Assembly (NCBI RefSeq): GCF_000717645.1
Contig: NZ_JNZZ01000007.1
Coordinates: 183,483 to 247,482 of the forward strand
DNA: 64,000 nt
Reading direction: 5' to 3'
Source of the DNA: Streptomyces californicus
GTDB lineage: Bacteria; Actinomycetota; Actinomycetes; Streptomycetales; Streptomycetaceae
In this document: positions 9,382 to 16,608 of the stretch, in pieces
How the letters are laid out: each line of letters opens with the position of its first letter
Position numbering within the stretch: the first letter of the stretch is position 1
Translations under genes and position numbers: made by a program
Notes under the pieces: model-generated
Told to the model about the DNA's origin: nothing
The model's database searches: none
Seen by the model: the letters and a program-made list of their open reading frames with translations, nothing else

Positions 9382-9701
9382 GGCTCCCTCTCGGTCGGGC
9401 GTCTCTCCTCCGGGCGCCCGATGTGCGCGCGCTCCACTCCTGGCAGGACCGTACCCCCGGACGGCCCGCACACTCCGGACCGCCGCTTCGCCGGGTCGCC
9501 GGGTCACGACGGCGTGCACGGGCCCGGTCCGGCGGCCCCGTGGAGAAAGGAGGGCGGGCGGAGGCAGGAGGGCATACGCAGACAGGAGGGCTGGGCGAGG
9601 TGTGCGTATCTGCCGGATGGGTACCTGAATGTCCGCCCGGATGTCCGGCGGCCCGTCCCTCATCGCACGGGCCCCGTCCGGGTGCCGCACGGAAGGAACC
9701 C
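9382..9701. promoter_or_regulatory. Divergent control region between crtY and the aldehyde dehydrogenase
   Basis: 320 nt without a supported gene. It must hold the crtY operon promoter and probably that of the aldehyde dehydrogenase. I see no clear -35/-10 pair. Its one distinct element is three direct copies of AGGAGGGC at 9548, 9566 and 9584, spaced exactly 18 nt apart. Confidence 0.5.
9548..9591. repeat. Three direct AGGAGGGC repeats with 18-nt period
   Basis: Copies at 9548-9555, 9566-9573 and 9584-9591; the sequence between them is not conserved. An 18-nt period is somewhat under two helical turns. They could be sites for a regulator of crtY or of the dehydrogenase; this is inference from position only. 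Confidence 0.45.
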
Positions 9702-11075
9702 ATGAGCACCTACCGAGTCGTCAACCCCGCCACCGGCGAGACCGAGAAGGAGTACCCCACCGCCACCGACGGGGAACTGCGCGAGGCTCTCACCCTGGCC
9801 GACGATGCCCAGCGCGCCTGGGCCGACCGGGCGCCCGCGGAACGGGCCGCCGTACTGCGACGGGTCGCGGACCTCTACGAGGAGCGCAAGGACCAGCTCG
9901 CCGCCGTCATCACCCGCGAGATGGGCAAGCCGGTCAAGCAGGCCCTCGGGGAGCTGGCCATCGTCGTCTCGATCTACCGGTACTACGCCGAGCGGGGCGA
10001 GGGCTTCCTGGAGGCGGAGGAGCTCGACGTCGCCTCCGGCGGCCGGGCCGTCATCCGCAAGGAGGCGGTCGGCACCCTGCTGGGGATCATGCCGTGGAAC
10101 TTCCCGTACTACCAGGTGGCCCGGTTCGCCGCGCCCAACCTGATGCTGGGCAACGCCATCGTGCTCAAGCACGCCCCGCAGTGCCCGGAGTCGGCGCTGG
10201 AGATGGAGCGGCTGTTCCGTGACGCGGGCCTGCCCGAGGGCGCGTACGTCAACATCTTCGCCACCAACGAGCAGATCGAGACGCTGATCGGCGACGACCG
10301 CATCCAGGGCGTCTCGCTCACGGGTTCGGAGCGGGCCGGAGCGGCCGTCGCCGAGATCGCGGGCCGCAACCTGAAGAAGGTCGTGCTGGAGCTCGGCGGC
10401 TCCGACCCGTACCTGATCCTCGGCGCGTCCGACATGGAGCGGGTGGTCAAGAACGCGCTGACCGGCCGGATGGGCAACGCGGGCCAGGCGTGCAACGCGG
10501 CCAAGCGCATCATCGCCCTGGACGAGCACTACGACGGCTTCTCGACCGCCTTCACCGACGCGGTCCGGTCCATCACCGTCGGAGACCCCACCGACCCCGG
10601 CACCTTCATGGGACCGCTCTCCTCCGAGAAGGCGGTCGAGACCCTGGACGAGCAGGTCCAGGACGCGATCTCCAAGGGGGCCACGGTGCTGGCCGGCGGC
10701 AAGCGCATCGACCGGCCCGGCGCCTGGTACGAGCCCACCGTGCTCGCGGGGATCACCCCGGAGATGCGGGCCTACAAGGAGGAGCTGTTCGGCCCGGTGG
10801 CCCTGCTCTTCAAGGTCGGCTCCGAGGAGGAGGCGGTCGACTTCGCCAACAACTCGCCCTACGGGCTGAGCGCCTCGATCCAGACGGACGACGACGCCCA
10901 GGCCGAGCGGGTGGCCCAGCGGCTGCAGACCGGCATGGTGTTCATCGGCGCGCCCTCCGGGACCGCCGCGGAACTGCCGTTCGGCGGGGTCAAGCGGTCC
11001 GGTTTCGGCCGGGAGCTGGGCCGGTTCGGCATGGAGGAGTTCGCCAACCACAAGCTGGTCAGGCTGGTGCGCTGA
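9702..11075 (+). CDS. NAD(P)-dependent succinate-semialdehyde dehydrogenase-like aldehyde dehydrogenase
   Basis: Aldehyde dehydrogenase superfamily, 457 residues, normal length for the succinate-semialdehyde branch. Catalytic elements are intact: Asn133 in MPWNFPYYQ, Glu230 in LELGGSDPY and the nucleophile Cys264 in GNAGQACNAAKR. The ATG at 9702 follows GGAAGGAA at good spacing. It would oxidise succinic semialdehyde to succinate (GABA catabolism), although specificity inside this branch cannot be fixed from sequence alone. It stands alone, divergent from crtY, and is followed by a very strong hairpin. Confidence 0.88.
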   Translation: MSTYRVVNPATGETEKEYPTATDGELREALTLADDAQRAWADRAPAERAAVLRRVADLYEERKDQLAAVITREMGKPVKQALGELAIVVSIYRYYAERGEGFLEAEELDVASGGRAVIRKEAVGTLLGIMPWNFPYYQVARFAAPNLMLGNAIVLKHAPQCPESALEMERLFRDAGLPEGAYVNIFATNEQIETLIGDDRIQGVSLTGSERAGAAVAEIAGRNLKKVVLELGGSDPYLILGASDMERVVKNALTGRMGNAGQACNAAKRIIALDEHYDGFSTAFTDAVRSITVGDPTDPGTFMGPLSSEKAVETLDEQVQDAISKGATVLAGGKRIDRPGAWYEPTVLAGITPEMRAYKEELFGPVALLFKVGSEEEAVDFANNSPYGLSASIQTDDDAQAERVAQRLQTGMVFIGAPSGTAAELPFGGVKRSGFGRELGRFGMEEFANHKLVRLVR

Positions 11076-11085
11076 CGCCTCGTGA

Positions 11086-11130
11086 CGCGACGGCGGCCCG
11101 GGGCGGGTGACGCCCCGGGCCGCCGTCGCG
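11086..11130. terminator. 20-bp perfect hairpin after the aldehyde dehydrogenase
   Basis: Arms 11086-11105 and 11111-11130 are perfectly complementary over 20 bp around the 5-nt loop GGTGA. It starts 10 nt after the dehydrogenase stop and lies about 80 nt beyond the end of the converging VOC gene, so it can serve both. Confidence 0.8.
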
Positions 11131-11207
11131 CCGTCACCGGTACGGAGTCGCGCCGCCCGGGCGCGTCGGCGGTGGCGGCCCTTGAAGCCGCGTCCGCCCC
11201 TGGACGC

Positions 11208-11579
11208 TTAGGCGCGGCAGAGGCAGAAGGGGTGCCCGGCGGGGTCGGCGTAGGCGCGGAAGCCGGGGTGGGTCTCCTCGTCCACGTCCAGCTCGCGGGC
11301 GCCCAGCTTCAGCACCTCGGCGTGGGCGGCGTCCATGTCGGTGACGGTGAGGTCCAGATGGAGCTGCTGGGAGTTGCGGTCGGCGCGCGGCCACTCCGGG
11401 GGAGTGAGGTTCTCGGCCCGCTGGAAGGCGAGCCGCCCGCCGTCGTCCAGACGCAGCTCCACCCAGTCGTCGTCCGCGCCGCCCTCGATGCGGCCGCCGA
11501 GCACGCCGGCGTAGAACTCGGCGAGCCGCAGCGGCTGCGGGCAGTCGAGCGCGGTGAGCTGGAGCGTGGCGAAACCCAT
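11208..11579 (-). CDS. VOC (glyoxalase/dioxygenase superfamily) protein
   Basis: A 123-residue single-copy VOC-fold protein. It opens with a strand containing LQLTALDCPQ, has the FYAGVLGG motif near 22-29 and ends with the AYADPAGHPFCLC motif typical of Streptomyces proteins of this group. Potential metal ligands of the fold are partly present (His in LHLDLTV, Glu in DVDEETH). No substrate can be assigned; such proteins include glyoxalase-like enzymes and antibiotic-binding proteins. It is monocistronic, 107 nt upstream of the NCS2 permease gene end. Confidence 0.8.
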   Translation of the reverse strand: MGFATLQLTALDCPQPLRLAEFYAGVLGGRIEGGADDDWVELRLDDGGRLAFQRAENLTPPEWPRADRNSQQLHLDLTVTDMDAAHAEVLKLGARELDVDEETHPGFRAYADPAGHPFCLCRA

Positions 11580-11686
11580 TAATCCTCCTCGGTCGTGTGA
11601 GGGGCGGGTACCTCGGGCCGCCCGTCGTCAAACGCGGCGCCACCCGCCGGGCGCGTGCCCGGCGGGCGGACGCCCCGGCCGGGGCG

Positions 11687-13177
11687 TCAGGACTTCCCGG
11701 GCTCCTGGTCCCGGCCGTCCGTGCGTCCGCCGTCCGGGCGCCGGTCCGCGCCGGCGCCCTCGCCGCCCGCCAGCCGGTCCGCGCCGGTGCGCCCGTCGCC
11801 GTCCGCGCCCTCGTCGTACGCGGAGGTGCCGGAGTCCAGCAGGGGCTCCTGGGTCTTGAGGTGGGCCGGGGCGAAGGCGCGCAGCACGTGGTAGCCGGTG
11901 ATGACGACCAGTGTGCCGAGCGCGATGCCGGACAGCTCGAAGTTGTCGGTGATCTTCAGGCTGACCCCGCCGACGCCGATGATGATGCCCGCGGCGGCCG
12001 GGACGAGGTTGAGCGGATTGCGCAGGTCCACCCGGCCGTTGAGCCAGATCTGCGCGCCCAGCAGGCCGATCATCCCGTACAGGATCACGGTGATCCCGCC
12101 GAGCACCCCGCCCGGGATCGCGGCGACGACCGCGCCGAACTTGGGGCACAGGCCGAAGAGCAGGGCGAAGCAGGCCGCCGCCCAGTACGCGGCGGTGGAG
12201 TAGACCCGGGTGGCGGCCATCACGCCGATGTTCTCGGAGTACGTGGTGTTGGGCGGCCCGCCCACGGCGGTGGAGAGCATGGAGGCCGCGCCGTCCGCCG
12301 CGATGGCGGTGCCGAGCTTGTCGTCCAGCGGGTCGCCGGTCATCTCGCCCACGGCCTTCACATGTCCGGCGTTCTCCGCGACCAGCGCGATCACCACCGG
12401 CAGCGCCACCAGGATCGCCGACCACTCGAAGCTCGGGGCGTGGAAGGACGGCAGTCCGATCCAGTCGGCCTGCCCGACGGCCGAGAGGTCCAGCCGCCAG
12501 TGGTCCACGGCCTCCGCGCCGCCCGCCGGGGAGTGGATCTTCCCGAAGACCAGGTCCAGCACCCAGGACAGCACGTACCCGAAGACCAGCCCCAGGAAGA
12601 TCGCGATCCGGGAGAGGAAGCCGCGCAGGCACACCACCGCGAGCCCGGTGAACAGCATCACCGCGAGCGCCGTCCACTGGTCCTGCGGCCAGTACGTCGA
12701 GGCGGTCACCGGCGCCAGGTTGAAGCCGATCAGCATGACGACCGCGCCCGTCACCACCGGCGGCATCGCCGCGTGGATGATCCGCGCGCCGAACCGCTGC
12801 ACCGCGAGACCCACCAGGAAGAGCGCCGCGCCGACCACCAGCACCGCACCCGTGACGGTCGCGCTGTCACCGCCGGTCGCGCGGATCGTGGCCGCGACGC
12901 CGACGAAGGAGAGCGAGCAGCCCAGGTAGCTCGGCACCCGGCCCCTGGTCGCCAGCAGGAAGATCGCGGTCGCGACGCCGGACATCATGATCGCGAGGTT
13001 GGGGTCCAGGCCCATCAGGACCGGGGCGACGAACGAGGCCCCGAACATCGCGACGACGTGCTGGGCGCCGAGCCCGAACGTACGGGGCCAGGAGAGCCGT
13101 TCGTCGGGGCGGACGACCGCCCCCGGCGCGGGTGTCTTCCCGTCGCCGTGCAAGGTCCAGCGCACGCCGAGGCTCAT
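11687..13177 (-). CDS. Uracil/xanthine permease (NCS2 family)
   Basis: Polytopic nucleobase:cation symporter of the NCS2 family, 496 residues with about 14 predicted hydrophobic segments. Family landmarks are the QH motif in the first segment (GLGAQHVVAMFGASF), the conserved glutamate in VAENAGHVKAVGEMTG and the following NTTYSENIGVMAATRV segment. It would import uracil or a related base across the cytoplasmic membrane. A hydrophilic Asp/Gly/Arg-rich tail of about 45 residues follows the last helix. It stands alone, so the substrate is not supported by neighbours. Confidence 0.88.
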   Translation of the reverse strand: MSLGVRWTLHGDGKTPAPGAVVRPDERLSWPRTFGLGAQHVVAMFGASFVAPVLMGLDPNLAIMMSGVATAIFLLATRGRVPSYLGCSLSFVGVAATIRATGGDSATVTGAVLVVGAALFLVGLAVQRFGARIIHAAMPPVVTGAVVMLIGFNLAPVTASTYWPQDQWTALAVMLFTGLAVVCLRGFLSRIAIFLGLVFGYVLSWVLDLVFGKIHSPAGGAEAVDHWRLDLSAVGQADWIGLPSFHAPSFEWSAILVALPVVIALVAENAGHVKAVGEMTGDPLDDKLGTAIAADGAASMLSTAVGGPPNTTYSENIGVMAATRVYSTAAYWAAACFALLFGLCPKFGAVVAAIPGGVLGGITVILYGMIGLLGAQIWLNGRVDLRNPLNLVPAAAGIIIGVGGVSLKITDNFELSGIALGTLVVITGYHVLRAFAPAHLKTQEPLLDSGTSAYDEGADGDGRTGADRLAGGEGAGADRRPDGGRTDGRDQEPGKS

Positions 13178-13561
13178 GGTTGCTCCCTGAAGGTCTGCTC
13201 GGTGTGCCGGCCGGTCTGCGACGCTGCGCGACCCGGTGTTCGGTGTTCACCTGCGGAAAAGATCAGCGCCATGGTAGTGGTGCGGCGCGCGGCGGCCACC
13301 CGGAGGTCGGCGCGCGCCGCCGCCTGCCTCCGCGCTCCCGCGCACTGCTCCGGTGTATGTCCGCACGCGCCGCGCGCCGCAGCACCTCCGGGAGCGCCGC
13401 CGTACCGCCGGGTCTTGCTGGAAGCGCCGCCGTACCGCCGCGAGCCGCCGGCGCGCCGAGGCCCGCCGGGATCCGCCGGGATCAGCCGGGATGTGCCGGG
13501 ATCCGCCGGGAGGGCCGCCCCGCGCTCGTGGCCCGCGCCGGCCCTCGTCCGGCGCGGCCCG
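13178..13561. other. Intergenic region with short GC-rich repeats
   Basis: 384 nt between the permease start and the MFS gene end. Apart from the presumed permease promoter it holds only degenerate low-complexity CCG/CGG sequence and the decamer array listed separately. I see no supported gene in it. Confidence 0.5.
13465..13514. repeat. Tandem decamer array, consensus ATCCGCCGGG
   Basis: Five contiguous 10-nt units at 13461-13510 (GCCCGCCGGG, ATCCGCCGGG, ATCAGCCGGG, ATGTGCCGGG, ATCCGCCGGG), followed by AGGG. It lies just downstream of the MFS gene stop codon, where it may vary in copy number. Confidence 0.7.
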
Positions 13562-14791
13562 TCAGCCGCCGGTCGCGCTCTTGGCCGCCGTACCCTCGCC
13601 GACCGCCGAGCCGGCCACCTTGCGGTCCGCCGACCGCAGCACCCCGGCGCCCAGCACCAGGCCGAAGGAGAGCGCCGTCACCACGCCGAACGACACCATC
13701 AGCGAGGTCGCCTCGGCCAGCGAGCCGATCGCGGACGGGGCGATCAGGCTGGAGGTGTACGTGATGGTGGCGACGCCCGCGATGGCCTGGCTCGGGTTCG
13801 GCCCGCTGCGCCCCGCCGCCGCGAAGGCCAGCGGCACCACGACCGCCACACCGAGGCCGAGCAGCGCGAAGCCGCCCATCGCCGCGGCGGCGGAGGGCGA
13901 GAGGACGACCAGCAGCCCGCCCGCGGTCGCCATGAGCCCGCCGGCGCGCACCGTGCGCACCGCGCCGAACCGGTCGACGACCCGGTCCCCGGCGATCCGG
14001 GCCAGCGCCATCGTCAAGGTGAACGCCGTCGTGGAGGCCGCCGCGAGACCGGCCGAGCTGTCCAGGACGTCCCGGAGGTAGACGGCCGACCAGTCCAGGC
14101 TCGCGCCCTCCGCGAACACCGCGCAGAACCCGACCGCCCCGATGATCAGGGCCGACCTGGGCGGCAGCGTGAAGCGCGGCGGCGGCTCCTCGTCCGGGCT
14201 GCTCTGGATGTCGAGCACCTGCCGGCAGGCGATGAGCCCCAGCGCGGTGAGCACCAGGGCGGCGACGGTGTGGTGCAGCCGGGCGTCGGTCGCGGTGTGG
14301 GCGGCGACGGTGCCGGCCGCCGAGCCGATCAGCGCGCCCACGCTCCACATGCCGTGCAGCCCCGACATGATCGACTTGTCGAGGCGGTTCTCCACCTCGA
14401 TGCCCAGGGCGTTCATCGCCACGTCGGACATCCCCGCCGTCGCCCCGTAGACGAACAGCGCCGCGCACAGGGTGACCAGGCTCGGCGCCAGTGCGGGCAG
14501 GATCAGTGCCAGCGTCCAGAGCGCCAGCAGCCCGCGCAGGGCGTTCCGCGCGCCGAACCGGTGGCTGATCCGGCCGGCGAGCGGCATCGCGATCGAGGCG
14601 CCGATCGCCGGGAAGGCCAGCGCCAGGCCGAGCTGGCCCGCGCTGACTCCCGCGTGGTCCTGGATCCACGGCACCCGGGTGGCGAAGCTGCCGGTCACCG
14701 CCCCGTGCACGGTGAAGACGGCGGCGACGGCGTAGCGGGCCCGCCTCACCTGTTCTGCGCTGTAGACCGTGACGGTCGAGTCGTTCGTCAT
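13562..14791 (-). CDS. MFS transporter
   Basis: Major facilitator superfamily protein, 409 residues with 12 predicted transmembrane segments. The loop 2-3 signature appears as GRISHRFGARNALRG and the second-half equivalent as DRVVDRFGAVRTVRAG. The N-terminal ATRVPWIQDHAGVSAGQLG is typical of the Streptomyces MFS proteins paired with ROK regulators. It is divergent from the ROK gene, and a 7-bp palindrome in the 234-nt gap suggests shared control. The substrate is unknown, plausibly a sugar or small metabolite. Confidence 0.85.
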   Translation of the reverse strand: MTNDSTVTVYSAEQVRRARYAVAAVFTVHGAVTGSFATRVPWIQDHAGVSAGQLGLALAFPAIGASIAMPLAGRISHRFGARNALRGLLALWTLALILPALAPSLVTLCAALFVYGATAGMSDVAMNALGIEVENRLDKSIMSGLHGMWSVGALIGSAAGTVAAHTATDARLHHTVAALVLTALGLIACRQVLDIQSSPDEEPPPRFTLPPRSALIIGAVGFCAVFAEGASLDWSAVYLRDVLDSSAGLAAASTTAFTLTMALARIAGDRVVDRFGAVRTVRAGGLMATAGGLLVVLSPSAAAAMGGFALLGLGVAVVVPLAFAAAGRSGPNPSQAIAGVATITYTSSLIAPSAIGSLAEATSLMVSFGVVTALSFGLVLGAGVLRSADRKVAGSAVGEGTAAKSATGG

Positions 14792-14876
14792 GCCGTCGTG
14801 TCCCTCCCCTGGAAATCCCTCGGATGCCGGCGGCCCGGCGGACCGGCGCTTCCCCGCGCCGATGCGTGGCGTAAAC

Positions 14877-14897
14877 TATCAGGAACCCTGCCTGATA
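14877..14897. promoter_or_regulatory. Palindromic operator candidate TATCAGG-N7-CCTGATA
   Basis: Perfect 7-bp arms at 14877-14883 and 14891-14897 with a 7-nt spacer, in an AT-rich island that stands out from its surroundings, between the divergent MFS and ROK genes. It is the best candidate for the binding site of the ROK repressor encoded next to it. Confidence 0.65.
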
Positions 14898-15025
14898 AAT
14901 AGCCATTACTCGATCCCCGGGAACGGGCCCCGCGTACGGTCCCGGGGAACGGCCCCGAGCGGCCTTGGGCGGCCTTGGGCGGCGGCCCGAACGAGCCCGG
15001 TCGGCGGTCTGGAAGGATTCCCGGT

Positions 15026-16216
15026 ATGCGCGCATCTCCGAGCACGGCTCGGGCCATCAACGACCGGCTGGCCCTGGGGCTGCTCCAGCAGCACGGTCCG
15101 CTGACGGCCGCCCAGCTCAAGACGGAGACCGGCCTCTCCCGGCCGACCGTCGCCGACCTCGTCGAACGGCTCGGGGCCGCCGGGCTGATCGAGGTCGTGG
15201 GGGAGTCCGGAGCCGTCCGTCGCGGCCCCAACGCCAAGCTGTACGGGATCGTCGCCGGCCGGGCCCATCTCGCGGCGCTCGACGTGCGCCTCGGCAGCGT
15301 CAGCGTGGTCGTCACGGATCTGCTGGGGGCCACCCTCGCCGAGGACGCGCTGCCCATCGGCGGCGACACCGGCACCGGGCCCGCCGTGGAGCGGGCCGCC
15401 GCCCTGCTGGAGAGCGCCGCCCGGGCCGCCGGCCCGGTCCCCCTGCACAGTGTGGGGATCGGCGCGCCGGGGCTGATCGACCCCGCCACCGGCGAACTGC
15501 GCGACAGCACCGGCCTGCCCGCCTGGCACCGGGGGCTGGTCCGGGAGCTCCAGCGGCGGCTGCCCGCCACCGTCCTGGTGGAGAACGAGACCAACCTCGC
15601 GGCCGTGGCCGAACTCCGGGAGGGCGCCGCCAAGGGCCGGGACACCTTCGTCCTGCTCTGGCTCGGCCAGGGGATCGGCGCCGCCGTGATGCTGGACGGC
15701 AGGTTGCGGCAGGGGGCCTCGGGCGGTGCGGGGGAGATCGGCTTCCTCCCTGTCCCCGGGGTGGGCGGGCTGCCCTCGGCGGTCGACTGCGCGGGGGGTT
15801 TCCACTCGCTGGCCGGCTCGGCCGCCCTGTGCGAACTCGCCTCCGCGCACGGCCTGTTGGACCTGGCCACGGTGTCGGAGGGCGGTGAGGAGGCGGCCGC
15901 CGTCGCGACGGTGCGGGCCGCGCTGGAGGCGGGGGAGCCGGGCGAGCCGTTCCTGAAGGAGGTGGCCGACCGGCTCGCGCTGGGGTCCGCCGCCGTCGCC
16001 TCGGTGCTGGACCCCGGCTGCGTCCTGCTCGCGGGGGCCGTCGGGCACGCGGGCGGGCCCGCGCTCGCGGCCCGGGTGGAGGAGCGGCTGGCCGCGATGT
16101 CGCCCCTGCGTACGGAGGTCCGTGCCGGTTCGCTGGGCGACGGGGCGGTGCTGCGCGGTGCGCTGATCACCGCCCGGGACGCGGCGCAGGACGCGTTGTT
16201 CGCTCCGGAGGGCTGA
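15026..16216 (+). CDS. ROK family transcriptional regulator
   Basis: A 396-residue protein with an N-terminal winged helix (about residues 10-65, TAAQLKTETGLSRPTVADLV) and a C-terminal ROK kinase-like domain beginning near 80. The usual ROK zinc-binding cysteine motif is degenerate: only SAVDCAGG remains where CGxxGCxE is normal, so the protein is likely a pure regulator without kinase activity. The ATG at 15026 is preceded by GGAAGG. It is divergent from the MFS gene and is probably its repressor, with an unknown ligand, likely the transported substrate or a derivative. Confidence 0.87.
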   Translation: MRASPSTARAINDRLALGLLQQHGPLTAAQLKTETGLSRPTVADLVERLGAAGLIEVVGESGAVRRGPNAKLYGIVAGRAHLAALDVRLGSVSVVVTDLLGATLAEDALPIGGDTGTGPAVERAAALLESAARAAGPVPLHSVGIGAPGLIDPATGELRDSTGLPAWHRGLVRELQRRLPATVLVENETNLAAVAELREGAAKGRDTFVLLWLGQGIGAAVMLDGRLRQGASGGAGEIGFLPVPGVGGLPSAVDCAGGFHSLAGSAALCELASAHGLLDLATVSEGGEEAAAVATVRAALEAGEPGEPFLKEVADRLALGSAAVASVLDPGCVLLAGAVGHAGGPALAARVEERLAAMSPLRTEVRAGSLGDGAVLRGALITARDAAQDALFAPEG

Positions 16217-16330
16217 CCGGCACGGAACCGCACGAGCCCCCGGGCTCCACGGGACTTCAAGGGCTCCGGGTCTCCCGGGCCCCACGGGACCTCACCGCCC
16301 CCTCGGCCGCACGGGCCTCCATCGGGCCCT

Positions 16331-16446
16331 GGCCTCCATGCCTCCACGGGCCTCCCGGCCTCCGCGGCCCCCCGGCCTCCGCGGCCCCCCGGCCTCCGCG
16401 GCCCCCCGGCCTCCGCGGCCCCCCGGCCTCCGCGGGCCTCCCGGCC
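16331..16446. repeat. Tandem repeat of GGCCTCCGCGGCCCCCC
   Basis: Four perfect head-to-tail 17-nt copies at 16357-16424, flanked by degenerate copies on both sides (GGCCTCCATGCCTCCAC before, GGCCTCCGCGGGCCTCC after). It occupies the gap between the convergent ROK and chitinase genes. No frame through it looks coding. Confidence 0.8.
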
Positions 16447-16557
16447 GGAGCACGCCGAAAAGCCCCAGCGAGCGTGCACGCCGGGGCCTTCCGTACGACG
16501 GGCCCGGTCACCCGGCGGTGAGCAGGGGGTGGGTCCGCTCACCGCCGGCCGGGGCCT

Positions 16558-16597
16558 CGGCGGTTCGGGGGCCCCGGGCCGGGCCCCCGAACCGCCG
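16558..16597. terminator. 16-bp hairpin downstream of the chitinase gene
   Basis: Arms 16558-16573 (CGGCGGTTCGGGGGCC) and 16582-16597 are perfectly complementary, with an 8-nt loop. It sits 12 nt beyond the chitinase stop and can terminate chitinase transcription; it could also stop read-through from the ROK gene. Confidence 0.8.
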
Positions 16598-16608
16598 AAC
16601 CGGGCGGA

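Noticed and set aside
9423..9701. N-terminal extension of the aldehyde dehydrogenase
   Set aside because: The family begins at MSTYRVVNPATGE, preceded by a strong SD (GGAAGGAA); the upstream frame lies in the promoter region.
16357..16424. Possible CRISPR or REP array
   Set aside because: Contiguous 17-nt units with no spacers; a simple tandem repeat.
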